From positions 62,001 to 126,000 of the forward strand of contig JAMZAV010000308.1 in the NCBI GenBank assembly GCA_024449915.1: DNA of 64,000 nt. The letters run 5' to 3'. The translations under genes and the position numbers were made by a program. The stretch comes from Sweltsa coloradensis (taxonomy: Eukaryota > Arthropoda > Insecta > Plecoptera > Chloroperlidae). The notes under the pieces were generated by a model. It was not told the origin of the DNA. It made no database searches and saw only the letters and a program-made list of their open reading frames with translations. The number at the start of each line of letters is the position of its first letter. The first letter of the stretch is position 1. This document shows, piece by piece, positions 48,095 through 59,221 of the stretch.

Positions 48095-50635
48095 TTATTA
48101 AATCTCAGAAAACATAAGAAACAGAAAAGGGGAAAATATTCAAACCTTGCATAAACTACGGTATAACCTATAGTTTATTATTATTGTCGTTGTTATTACA
48201 AAATACTTTGTGAAGCGTCCAAAGAAAGTGTGAAGCATGCTTTAATGACTTCCTAAAGGGCGAAATGCTAGAGTCTAGACTGTTGCTATTAAATAGCCGG
48301 CTTTTCCTATTGAATACTAGCGCCCTCGCGCCACTGAATCTCGGCATGTGTTGGATGTCGTCTTAACCCTAGTTGTAGCCTCACAGGGTTTAAGTGTTGA
48401 GGGGCAAAGTCTCTACGTGTTGAGCCTTTAGTAGCCGTAAAGACACCCGAGATTAACTAGGCGTATACACCGCCCTTCCGAGTTGCGAAGAACGGCAAAC
48501 AGTCAATACGACCTCCTACCTTGGACCTAATGATATTATTGAAGCGTAACAATGCTATTATCAAGTTTGTTTATGGCTGGAAGAGGTCCAGCTATCATAT
48601 TTGCTTTTCCAACAGTGTTCTTGCAAAGTAAATACGAAACTCAAGTTTCTCTTGATTATTGTGACCGCAAAACACGGCGTAGTCGTACGGAGTTCAGCAG
48701 ACGACCGCCGACTAACTCTGCTCATTCGTGAACAGGACCAAGGCAAACGCGTTTTGCGCTAGACTACACTGAAATATTTTATGTCAACGATTGCTGAAAT
48801 GGCGCTAGTGTATTTGACTTCAGCATTATTGAAATTATTTATCATATAAACAGAAGCTAATGTGATAACGAAAGGGAGGAAGGTAGATACATAGAAAGGA
48901 GAGTAGTGTCAAGGGGAAGTGATCGATTAGAAGAAGACGGGAATTTTGCCTCAATAGGGTTGAAATACTCTGAGAGACTAGACTGTCGATTAAAATGAAA
49001 TTGAATTCAATGGAATTGCACATAAATTGATAACAAAAGTGGACAACTCCAAAAAAATTCGTGTGTACTCATTTTTACATTTACAAAGAGTTTACTCTTA
49101 AAAAATCATCATTGACGTACATGACAACCTTTTTTGTGAATCCACCGTTTTGTTTTCTGTTATTTGATTACTTGAATGCATATTTCTGCGTGTTTGAGTG
49201 TATATGTGTGCACAGTTAAAGACACGATGTTGAAAAGGGCCATTTACGATGCTCTAGTAGCAATGAAGAACAAAATAAAATAAAGTAAAAGCTGATTTAC
49301 GAAATTTCCTAAACCCCCATTTTGCGCAATGATCCAAAGGTTTTAAAAAAAATCGTTTAAAATCACAGTTACAAAATTTAATTTTTAAAACGGTCTTTTA
49401 AGTGAAGTATTTTAATATTGATTACGAGGTAAAAAATGTTTTCTGGGTGAAATAGTCCCTTTAAAACAAACATACATCCTGCAAAAGTAAAACAATTGTC
49501 ACATTTTAAATTTATTTTACACCATTGTAAATCAGTTTCAACTGTATAGAATATTCGTTGAACAAATAAAGAAATGTAATAAAATGTCACAGAGCTTTTC
49601 TCAAAATAGGTGTTGTGACAGGCAAACCAAATAGTTCGTTGTTTCGGCCTACACGTCCAACATTATTGAAGTTTAGAATCGTTCTATTGGACAATATTGG
49701 GTTCATAAAACTGCCAACGCACGCAACTCGCTCGTGCTGTTCCTCAACTTGTTTGTCTCTCCATGGAAGCGTTCCGTATAAAAACCATGACGAGAAGAAG
49801 AAGCCACGGTTTGAAAGTTTTAACTTAATTTTAGTAGTGAAACTGTAATGAAATATTGTACAGCGTCACGAGGTATAAAACTGTCAAATCTTCTTCTTCT
49901 TCTTTTCCTCGTTGTTGCCTGTTGCTCGAACCATCTGTTTCACACGTTCGGGTTTCCTTATTTCCCAATTTCATTCCATCATACTTTCCAAAAGTCTTCT
50001 TTCTTCCCTCGATACTATATACTTAGTGAATTTCATTTCGTATGGATCTTACAGCTAGGAGATTTGATACGGTATAAAACAAACTTTAAAGCCCTCCTCC
50101 CTTCTTCAGACAAACTGCATCTGCCTCTTCTCCAATACGCTATGAAAACAATGAATTTCTCGTGCGTATAGTCGAGTTGAGAGCCCCTATTAAAACAACA
50201 ACGTCTGATTGGGTATTGCCTTAGGATCGCTTAAAGACGAGTGGTACAATAATCCCACATAGACTTTATGTATTGGGTGTATTACCCACCCCACATGACT
50301 CATTTCACATTATACATCTGTTCTTTTTTCATTATTTCGAAGAAATTGGTTTTACTAGCTTTTAAATTGGGGAATTATATATTTAAATTTGTTCATGATC
50401 GATAGTCTGAGTAGCAAAATAACAGTCATGTCGAGAATGAGAGAAGACTGCGAATCATGAGGTAAAGATTATGTTATTTGAAATCATACAAGTATATATT
50501 TCAAACATTCAAAATCAGTTGTTTACCTATTTTTGTGGGGAAAATTGTTCTTTTTGGTTTATTCCTATTTAATGTTCAAGATTCTTAATTCAATTCCCGT
50601 TTCAGGAATAGATATGACATTTTTTATATATATAT
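48095..50635. other. Unique DNA, no gene recognised; GC-elevated patch at about 48250-48780
   Basis: The patch includes CpG-bearing sequence (for example GCGCCCTCGCGCC) and short ORFs only. A 107-codon plus ORF at 49848-50171 is hydrophobic and Leu/Phe-rich near its start. It shows no recognisable family, and I do not call it a gene. The rest is AT-rich. Confidence 0.4.
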
Positions 50636-50795
50636 ATATCGATCGGATTTTGTTCAAAAACTATACAGCAACCCGCATAGGTGGTATGTACATGTGTGCC
50701 AAATTTCAGGTCGATCAGAGAAACGGTGCGACCTGTATCGAAGCACTAACAGAAAGAAAAAAAACAGGCATTCCAGCCATAAGAGTCATCAAGTG
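50636..50795 (-). mobile_element. Family B fragment
   Basis: It matches the terminal ~150 bp of B copies 1 and 2: GATCGGATTTTGTT, ACTATACAGCAACCCGC, GGTGGTATGTACATGTGTGC, GAGAAACGGTGCGACCTGTA and GCCATAAGAGTCA. It lacks both ends and is preceded by an (AT)n run. Confidence 0.75.
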
Positions 50796-50912
50796 TTGTC
50801 GTCATTAGTACCTATGTTTTGTAAGCTATTTAGTTTTGTCTATGTATCTAGTTACAGTGTATGCTATGAAGTAAGGTTTCGTTTGTTTTTTATATTGTTT
50901 TATGTTTTAAAT

Positions 50913-50952
50913 TTCCTTGAAGATGGGCAGGGAGAACTGCCCGAAACGTTAG
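50913..50952 (+). ncRNA. Hammerhead-ribozyme-like core, probable retroelement relic
   Basis: TTGAAGA (close to the CUGANGA core), a 6-bp stem GGGCAG/CTGCCC with loop GGAGAA (50925-50942), then GAAAC (50943-50947) and GTT. This spacing matches the stem II region of hammerhead motifs. Such motifs are known in Penelope-like elements and related retrotransposons. The first core C is a T here, and I cannot find convincing stems I and III with a cleavage site, so it may be a decayed copy or a look-alike. Confidence 0.4.
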
Positions 50953-50998
50953 AACTAATAATAAAACCACACGGACTATCCGAAAATACAATGTCTGC

Positions 50999-51048
50999 AT
51001 ATATATATATATATATTTAAATATATATGTGTGTGTGTGTGTGTGTGT
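50999..51048 (+). repeat. Compound (TA)n-(TG)n microsatellite
   Basis: An alternating AT run followed by an uninterrupted GT run ending at about 51048. Confidence 0.9.
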
Positions 51049-51073
51049 TAGTACTTCAGTTAAAAATTAAAAA

Positions 51074-51133
51074 GTGATTGCACCGGGGATCGAACCCGGG
51101 ACCTTAGCTGTCTGGGCTATGCTCTTACCAACT
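51074..51133 (-). mobile_element. tRNA-like sequence with perfect T-arm
   Basis: On the minus strand: GTTGGTAAGAGCATAGCCC, then CCGGG-TTCGATC-CCCGG, a perfect 5-bp T-arm with B box GGTTCGATCCC. The 5' acceptor part is missing at this copy. It lies inverted opposite a plus-strand partial copy 40 bp away. Confidence 0.6.
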
Positions 51134-51171
51134 CCAAACCAAACCAAAAATTAGAAAATTTAAATTGGTGG

Positions 51172-51206
51172 TCGCATAGCTCAGTTGGTAAGAGTATAGC
51201 CCGGAC
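51172..51206 (+). mobile_element. Partial tRNA-like sequence, inverted partner
   Basis: GGTCGCATAGCTCAGTTGG, then TAAGAGTATAGCCCGG. This is a canonical D-arm/A-box region of the same tRNA-like family as 51074-51133. It stops at CCCGG, exactly where family C sequence begins. Confidence 0.6.
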
Positions 51207-52040
51207 ATTCACATTTTAATTTGAAAATAATATAGAGGTATAAATAATAGGGTTTTGAGTTTAGTTGGTATAAGGGCGCATAAACTGTAAGGCCATAATG
51301 CGCCACTCTAGCCTATGATAGGCTATAGGGAGGCTTCAGGTAGGGGAAAGAAAGGGAATGTTCCCGCGTATTCAACACATGACTCGCCTACTCGTCTAAC
51401 AACGACTTTGGCGTCTTCCTAGTCTACTAGGATAAGGCGCCCTCATATCCGAAATGTGGAAGACCTGGGTTCAATCCCCTGGTCAAAAAAGATTTTATAA
51501 TTTCTGGATTGTATTTAAAAAAGTATAAATATGTTTTGAAATGCATATAACGCAGTGTAGTCTATCATCTGTGACAATACTATGGAAAATATAGCCAGTA
51601 CGAAATACTTGTAAATATTGCAAGGTTAACTCAATCTCCCAGTGGAATTTGGATGTACCTTGAGCGTGCTAGATTCGATACACCTTAGTCACTGCATAAC
51701 TGCATTAAAAATATTTTTCCGCTGCCTCCATTGCAACCGAGTAGCATCTAGGAGGCAGTGATATTTTCAAAAGCAAAACCATTGTCGTCAAAAGAATTCC
51801 TGCACATGTTAAGCCTATTTTTAAGTTTATAATTTTTTGTAGGTTTCAATAGAAATAAATTTTTCTCATTTTGTTAGTAGTTCTAAGTTACCTGGTCACG
51901 AATGTCTGTTTAAAATTTCAACTCAATCTATTTGGCCGTTTAGCCGTATGGGACCGGACAAACAGACAAATTAGTCACAACGAAGATCCCGATCGAGTAA
52001 CGTTATAGACTTCGTTTCGCGGCGCTCACTCGTCTTATTA
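51203..52040 (-). mobile_element. Composite family C element, copy 4, outer end lost
   Basis: From the left: the internal spacer of the terminal module (AGTTTAGTTGGTATAAGGGC; CCTATGATAGGCTA), one inverted end finishing at CTAG (51418-51421), the tRNA-like module (51424-51487, plus), and the body to GGCGCTCACTCGTCTTATTA (~52040). Relative to copies 2 and 3 it is inverted, and the outer inverted repeat is replaced by tRNA-like DNA. The junction falls at CCCGG, present in both parents. Confidence 0.65.
51424..51487 (+). mobile_element. tRNA-like module in family C copy 4
   Basis: ACTAGGATAAGGCGCCCTCA region, then GGGTTCAATCCCCTGGTC (B-box region). Same module as at 30868 and 35456, in the orientation expected for an inverted copy. 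Confidence 0.6.
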
Positions 52041-54007
52041 GAGCTGATAATTTAGAAATTAAGAACAAGACTAGTTTTATTTGTGATTTGTATCACTCTC
52101 ATGAAGTACATTACAAGCCTGTGGAATAAATAACTACACAAACAAAATAAAAATATGAATTCTTATATATTTTATGAGTGTTTTGTAATTCTTGAAGTTA
52201 CAAATTTTCTTTCAGCACAAAAATAGAACGAGTTTCTTTCGAACAGAATTATCTAAAACTGTTAAAAATATGATTGTGGTTGATATTTTTAAACAATTTC
52301 AACTGGACAACTTTATATTGAATAATTCAATGTTGAAGAAGGGTTGCTTTGATTGTCCTAGGTTAAGAGTTGTGGGCTTTCTGAGATAAAGCAAATTCGC
52401 GTCTTTAAGAAATGTTTGCAACAAAACCAAACCCGAAGCCATTCTTTCCTCCCGTAATTAAAAATACCACAATTTCGAAATGTATTTCTCTTTTGCGTTA
52501 TAAAATAATCTCTTGAAAATAAATAATCCCCATCCCCCTCCCCTTCATCCGACTCTAATGAATAACGATCAACGTTAATGATTTACTATTGTCACCCTCC
52601 CCTCTTGACAGTAAAACTCGTTTTGTTTTCTCCGCTAGGCCATGCCAAACGAGATTCCCTCCTCACACAAAAAAAGTAAATAACAAATATCTCGCCCCCG
52701 TCTTCGCGTCTTCGTCTTCGTCTTCGTCTTGGACTTCTAAATAAAGACTAAATTCAATCCAGATTTCTCCCAAAGCGTTTCATTTTAGAAACCATTTCGA
52801 TCTCATCCATCCCTTCTTCCCTTGATGTTTCTCCCCTCTTTGTGAATCATGTCGTGTGTCTTTAAAACCAATTATCTCCCCCCTCCGTGCCCTGATGTCA
52901 CAGATACTGATGCTGATTCAGAACATGATTGGAAATAGTTACGAACACGTCACAAGACAGAAAGACGCGTTGCGATTGAACAGGAAATATAACGTTACCC
53001 GTCATTATTAGCAACTTTTTGTAGGATCGATGATTTTGCTTATAGAAAACGCCCAAATAAATCAGATCACTTTTGAGATGGGAATTCATTGTATTGTGAA
53101 GTGAATACATAAAAATATATAACTTAGCTGCATCGCGCTGGAATTACATCCAAAACCTACCTCCCATTTAAGATAAAAATAAAAGTCATAGCTGCAGCCC
53201 ATGTGACAGTTTAGATATTACGACGTGTGGATATTACATCTCAACACAATCACACTCGCCGGTTGAAAACACTTTCCCGTCGCCAAAGCGCTCGCGTTAC
53301 CAAGTGATAGCATAGAAGTCGCATTTTGTGACACATATTTCGCAATAAAAATATATATAGTCTACAGCTCTCTTACCGTTGTCAGATTTCAAGTCTGGAT
53401 AATTTATTCTACTTAAAAATACTTCTTATTTCTATTCGTTTTTTTCCGCCATTCTGGTATAAGCATCTCTCCAACGATAGTGTCATATTTTAAGCAGACG
53501 AAGACGGGAAAAATAAATATAAAGATTGTCTTGCACGTACAAAATAAAACAAGTGATATTTCAACAGATGCATGCGACGTGATTTCGTTTTTATAATAAT
53601 ATTATGCAAAACCAAATTATTATGCGTACATCAGTTAATCACTATTCAGCGTACAACGTTCCGATAGTATTACAATAATCATTTTCAAGACAAAATAAAT
53701 AACAAATGCCAAAAATACGAAACTAGGCCGAATGTTTGACCATGAAAATTTACAACAAATATGCAAGTGAATCCATATAAACCATTGCTATTGACACAAC
53801 TTTATAAACTTTAAAAATTAATGAATTCAGTTTTCTAAATGCGTTTTTAGAGATTGTCTTGGTTTTACCCAATTATTTAAATACAACAATGTCAACACTG
53901 GAGTGAGATTTATTGGTATTTGAGTATTTCATGCACATTTTAAATTAATATCAGCTGGAACGGATACAAGAGAACCGAACAACGTTTGTCGCCAAGTTCA
54001 TTCCTCC
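52041..54007. other. Unique AT-rich DNA, no gene recognised
   Basis: It includes C-rich runs at 52528-52545 and a short (CTTCGT)n run near 52702-52728. ORFs of 63-70 codons only. Confidence 0.4.
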
Positions 54008-54026
54008 TTGGTGGAGGTGCCGGGTA
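54008..54026 (+). repeat. Isolated copy of the 19-bp motif
   Basis: Exact TTGGTGGAGGTGCCGGGTA followed by TATAGAATCC. The flank matches no other copy. Confidence 0.9.
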
Positions 54027-54585
54027 TATAGAATCCACTTTCGGCAGGAGTAGCACAGTCTTTGAACCCCAGTCACTATCAACACCCTGTTTTAACCTTA
54101 AAATGACAATACCAACTAAAATCATAGTCAATCGGAAGTCATGTTTGGATTCATGGTGAGATTAGACACACGTGGAGGTGGAGGGGAACTCGCTCTCTGA
54201 CGTCCGTGCATACTCTCTAAAGTAAAACTCTGTGAGACTAGGTCATGATTGGTGGATGAATGTTTGTGCTACGTGAAACTACTGTGGGGGGGGGGGGGGG
54301 GTTTGTCTAAAAGCTTTGTTCTTTCAGTTAACTCCTCGGCCGTACAGTTTGGCGGGGGCTCCTCTTTAACTTGATCCAAGTTAGTCAAGAGTTCCTGGCT
54401 GAATGAATGCGCCAACAGGGGTAGATGCTAATAGTATTACCATGACATTTCAAGCGCACTAATCCGTAAATGGGGGCCAGGTAAGAAACTAAAATATCAC
54501 ATTTGATCCAAAAGTTTTTGAAACATTCTTCTAATATTAGTAATTACACGTTTTTCAATGCACGGTAGACTTGCTATTCACCAAT
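54027..54585. other. Unique DNA with a G16 run
   Basis: A G16 homopolymer lies at 54286-54301. No ORF, repeat family or RNA gene seen. Confidence 0.45.
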
Positions 54586-54668
54586 CACCATTGTTAGGCG
54601 TAAAGTCAACGCGACGGGAGCAACCTCTTCTTGTTCCCGTTGCGTCGACTTTATGCGTAACTTTGGTG
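54586..54668 (+). other. Long regular hairpin, 38-position stem
   Basis: Positions 54586-54623 pair with 54631-54668 around a 7-nt loop (54624-54630) without any bulge. Of 38 positions, 34 pair; the mismatches are 54608, 54597, 54592 and 54591. Three pairs (54620, 54613 and 54600) are G-U if the plus strand is transcribed but would be C-A on the minus strand, so the plus-strand RNA is the more stable. It resembles a precursor of small RNAs or a tiny palindromic element. A 70-codon ORF across it is incidental. Confidence 0.6.
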
Positions 54669-57600
54669 TATAGAAGGGTTTATTACATAGAGCAATTCTG
54701 TTTCTTGTGTGATGTTCTGCATAAATATATATGTTTCATGTGCATTTTAGATTTCGAGTTCGTAGTTTAATTTTTTCTCCAGAGCGTTGTACATCTTAAC
54801 TTGAGCGCTAACGAGCGTGCCGTGTACACGTCTGTCTCGTGAAGACTCTTAAATGAAAATCAATGTAGTTTGCGCTAGGATCTAATTTATACTAAAAAGT
54901 AGTTGTAAAAGTTGTAAACGTACAAAGTGTTGCGTTTACCATGTACAACATCTACCTGATTCTTCGATAACGCTAAAGGTTGGATATGAACAATGCAGTC
55001 AATCACATTTTAATAAAAAATGTTAATCGTTTGAATGTTCTAAGGGGGATACTAAATTTCGATAAAAATAGGATAAAAATATAATAATGTATTTTAGCTT
55101 TATTCGAACTGCAACAGAACGCTTACGTGCACGAAGATATTCATCCGTTAAGATCACAGGAAGGACGTATTTTTTCCGTTTTTGTTATCAAAGAAGATAT
55201 CCTTATATCACGCTATCATGTAGTATAAGGTTTTAAAATGGAGAGGTTTCATGTTTGTTTTGTTTTCAATTGAAACGGTTTAATCTTTTTACCATATTTC
55301 CATTACATAGTATGTTATAATGTAACTTTTTTCAGTCACTTTTGTGGTTGGATGTAAAATGTTGTAATCTTCCAGTTCCGAATCGGACAATGATGCTACT
55401 TCTTTGTAATGTACACCGCAGGTTACTTACAATGACGACATTTCGTTGTCTGTATCAATTTCAGAGTCGAGACATTTCGTGATGTTTAAACTTTAAACTA
55501 CGATTTTACTCACATAATTTTACAGATAAACAAAATTTACCAATAAATTAAACTACGCAGTGTGCAAAGTATTATCAACAATATAAAAAATATACAACTG
55601 ATCATTTCTTTGCGACTCTTTGATGGCTAAGTTGGTAATCAGGTCATTTTGTCGCAGTATTTTTTTTACTATATTTTCTAACCATTGAAGAATTGGTTTT
55701 TATATTATATTACTATATTATTCAAATAGAAAAATACCTCCACGGCAAAACAGTCCGATTACAGAAAATATTAGTATTCATATCACTGATGAAATAATTA
55801 CTCGTACCGCCTTTTATGTTACAATTTATGAAAAATACCTTTACTTTAACTATATTCTATACTATGTATAATACCCAAACTTAAATTTAACAAATTTGTA
55901 ACGTATTAAACTTTCTTATATAAAACTTTGAATTATTTTCATGTTAAGAATTATTTAGATGTGAAAAATATACCTTCAAGAAATAGACATTGCAAAACAA
56001 GTTAAATGAAAAGGAAAGAACATTTGAAGCGCAAAAGAAAAATTGTAAATAGAACATAATCTTCATTTTCCGTCACAAATTCGAAATTTGTTGGAAACAT
56101 AACGGCTCAATACAATGAAAACGAATTGTCTACTTTAGTAGGCCCTACTGTCCAAACTTGCTACCAATATCTTTAAGAGAAGCGGTTTTATGCTTGGAGT
56201 TTTCGAACCAAATTACAATTTTTCAGCCATCCACCAGATTTGTGTCCATAGAAAAGGTCAAATGCTAAGTCTCTCCTAAAGTTCCCTCACGGCCTTCTCG
56301 ATTACCTCTCATCCATCCCGGCCCCTCAGACACTTCATTTAGCGCCTCCAGTCTCTACGGTGTAAACTTGACGTCGGCACGCACCGCCGCCTGATTCAGA
56401 CGTGACGGGGCCACCCGGTCTTCTTAATGATGCATTCAGGAAGATCATACTTGCGATACGCCGTAATTGGGGCACACACTTTCGTAGAAGATGTTTCAAG
56501 TGAAAAATTAAATTTGAGTTGAATTTGAAGTGATGTGTATTTCAGAAAAATGTTGTTTTTGTACGAAGAAGCATCTGTTTTAAATATCACTTGCAAAAAT
56601 TTTAAACTGGAATATACGTACAATTTTAAACTAGTGGGTTCATCAAAGACATAAGAATATTTACTTTGTAACCAATCCAAAAATTGCCATACTCAATGTA
56701 CTTTTATGCGTTTAACATTTTTTCAACTATAGATTATGCAATTTGGCTTTCATGACAATAAATTATTTTCAATATCCTGTTTCAGGGTTCTATGCAATAA
56801 GTTGGTAGTTAAAACGGGCAATTTCCTAAATCTATGTTCCATATATCCGCTTAATGATGGTCCAAGGAATTTTTTTTATTCAAATGCGTGTATGATGTTG
56901 TTTGTCCTCCTTTCATGGGCTGTTTTGTTTTTAACCTATGTTTTAGGTTGCAAGACCAAATTTGTTCCTTGTACTATTGCAATTGGTGTATGCTCTTTTA
57001 GTTTCTGAGAGATGATATAATAATCACATTTTATACAAATAAAATGATGATTCATTGAAAGTTTTATCTTTGTTCAAAAAAAAATCAAAGGTATATTAGC
57101 TGATGTATGTTTTCATTATTTCTTGATCTCTATGCAGTCAACTTGAAACAATAAAATCGGTTCAATTTTCTTGTTCAGAAGTGCATTGTCGTATATCTGA
57201 CTCGGGTAAAGTTGTCCGTGTCATAGATCGCATGTGGTCACCAAAGCCATTTACCCTGTTTGCAATTTAAATAGTGAAATGTTACCTGATGCTTTTCGAG
57301 GAGGGAAACACGACAGGTGAAGTTGTCAGTAGAAAGGCCGCATTAATTATGGAAGTGTTTCATCGTACCCTCCAGAGGTTGAGATCGCTTTCGTCGAAAG
57401 GGCACAACCCTTTTTCATAAAATTTCAATGCGGGAATCCGAATGTTCTCTAGTGGAGGGGTTGTTACTTAAAAGATCCGTGTCACACACGGTGTTCCAGT
57501 ATTTTGGCATTGCACCGAAGACAAAATATCTGCTTTTTATGAAATTATAATTGTGTTGAATATTATATGTTCACTTCTTCTTGAGCTAGCAGGGAAAGTT

Positions 57601-58729
57601 ACTGATAAAAAGTGGATTAATCTACATCGGTATGATTACTCACATCCAATAATGCTTACTGTATGAAAGAAGAAATTTTACGTAACAGCGAAACGGTTTT
57701 AGGATATATATGGCTTTATCTCAAAACTGGCAATTTTAAAAGAAATTGATAAATTGTAATATTTAACATGAAAGAATCACAAAGTGCTTCCTTTTATGTA
57801 GAACCATTTTCTGCATGCAGAATACTTAATTTTCCAAAAGTGACCTGATAGTTATTCTCTTAACAATGGCGGAAAACAGCGAATAACGTTATATCCCTAT
57901 GTCATCAGGCAACGTTCGACACACAAATTGTATCGTCAGACGATTTAAATAATTATTTTGCATCTGTGTACTAAACTTGTCTAGCCACTTGGTTCTAGCA
58001 GACAATATTTCCCCAAAAAGTTGGTATCAAAATTGACGTATAGATAACAGTTGACCTCTGCCGATCATATCTGATAATATTTTGCTTAACACATTGACAG
58101 CCCAAAAGACACCTTTCGTCTCATCCTCGAACTGCCAGCTAAGGTTTAATATGTCTTTAATAAGTCAGACTCTGGTCGACTGATCCGCCATACGTTAGGC
58201 CTTCCTGTAGGACTAAACGTCGAGAATAATGCAAATACAACACGAGTAAACAACACTGTTCAGTCACCGTTGTTCACTGTCGCCCTGTATCTTGCAATCC
58301 CACAACCCAAGGACACTCGAGGAGCAATCAGGTCACATAATTGCCCCCCCCCCCCCTCCCTACACTTCATCTCGACCTCGTACACAACTCCGAGACGAGA
58401 GGGGTGAAGCGTCTCCAGCAACATGTTGGCTTTAGAAGACGGACGGTCGTCATACACTGCCGTAGTATTTGAATTCATTATAATTAATAGCATCACAGAT
58501 ACAGACACTCCAAGTTTGCACAAGTAACCTCACTGTATCTATAGTTGTTATAGGACTCACCCACTCACTTATATGTTGGCAGACGGCGAAACCCACTACT
58601 GCTTTGAGAAACTACTTATCATTTAGTACAGGAGTACTCGAAATAGGGAGCGAATTTCCTTTTTCAACAGATTGTGAAATCGCAGCAAACATTAAGATGT
58701 TTTGTTGAAGATGAGTTTACATAATTGCA
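54669..58729. other. Unique AT-rich DNA, no gene recognised
   Basis: ORFs up to 94 codons (56396-56680 minus, 56736-57008 plus) show no recognisable domain. A C13 run is at 58344-58356. A TTAATTATGG homeodomain-like site lies near 57345; it is not independently supported. Confidence 0.4.
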
Positions 58730-58734
58730 CCGGA

Positions 58735-58780
58735 AAAAGGCTAGCCCCGCACTCCAAAAATATTTAAAAACTAAAAAATC
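58735..58780 (-). repeat. Possible fragment of the satellite-forming element
   Basis: GGCTAGCCCCGCA at 58740-58752, followed by AT-rich sequence, matches the inverse of TGCGGGGCTAGCC in the 73-bp unit. Only about 13 exact bases, with a weak AT-rich continuation. Confidence 0.3.
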
Positions 58781-58849
58781 ATATCATTCAATATTAACAA
58801 ATATTCATGTCTAATACAATGCAGAAATTAAAAAATCTATCCCGACCGA

Positions 58850-58915
58850 AATTTGAACCCGTGTCTCCCACTTTCCGGGTAGGAGTCTTGGCCAACTAGT
58901 TGCTGGACCAACGGG
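58850..58915 (-). mobile_element. tRNA-like SINE head
   Basis: Minus strand: AACTAGTTGGCCAAGACTCC (A-box region) and CACGGGTTCAAATTTCGGTC (B-box region). Related to the tRNA-like modules in family C, but here without the rest of that element. Confidence 0.55.
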
Positions 58916-59031
58916 ACGGTAACTTGTTAACCACGTGATTGTTTCCCGATCAATGGAATTAAAACAATACGTATCATCCTTGTCGAAGAAAAAGAAAAGT
59001 TTTCAAAGCTCATGACTCGGCGGCCTACTAT

Positions 59032-59221
59032 TATTATCAAGACCAAGCTTTTCCTAGTGCTAAGTAACCCGGCACCTCCACCAAAATAACCTTATTATCA
59101 AGAGCAACTAACCTTTTCCTAGTGCTAAGGCTACCCGGCACCTCCACCAAAATAACCTTACTACCAAGTGCAACTAAGCTTTTCCTAGTGCTAAGGCTAC
59201 CCGGCACCTCCACCAAAATAA
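59032..59221 (-). repeat. Tandem array, 66-bp unit, ~3 copies, carrying the 19-bp motif
   Basis: Inverse motifs at 59066-59084, 59132-59150 and 59198-59216. The rest of each unit (CTTTTCCTAGTGCTAAGG and AAAATAACCTTA) is unrelated to the 73-bp and 56-bp arrays. An 80-codon minus ORF (59037-59279) with repeated 'VILVEVPG' peptides is a product of the repetition. Confidence 0.9.

Noticed and set aside
51074..51133. Functional tRNA gene
   Set aside because: The T-arm and D-arm are good, but the acceptor stem is incomplete, the anticodon arm is poor (no U33), and a broken inverted copy lies next to it. It is better explained as SINE-type sequence.
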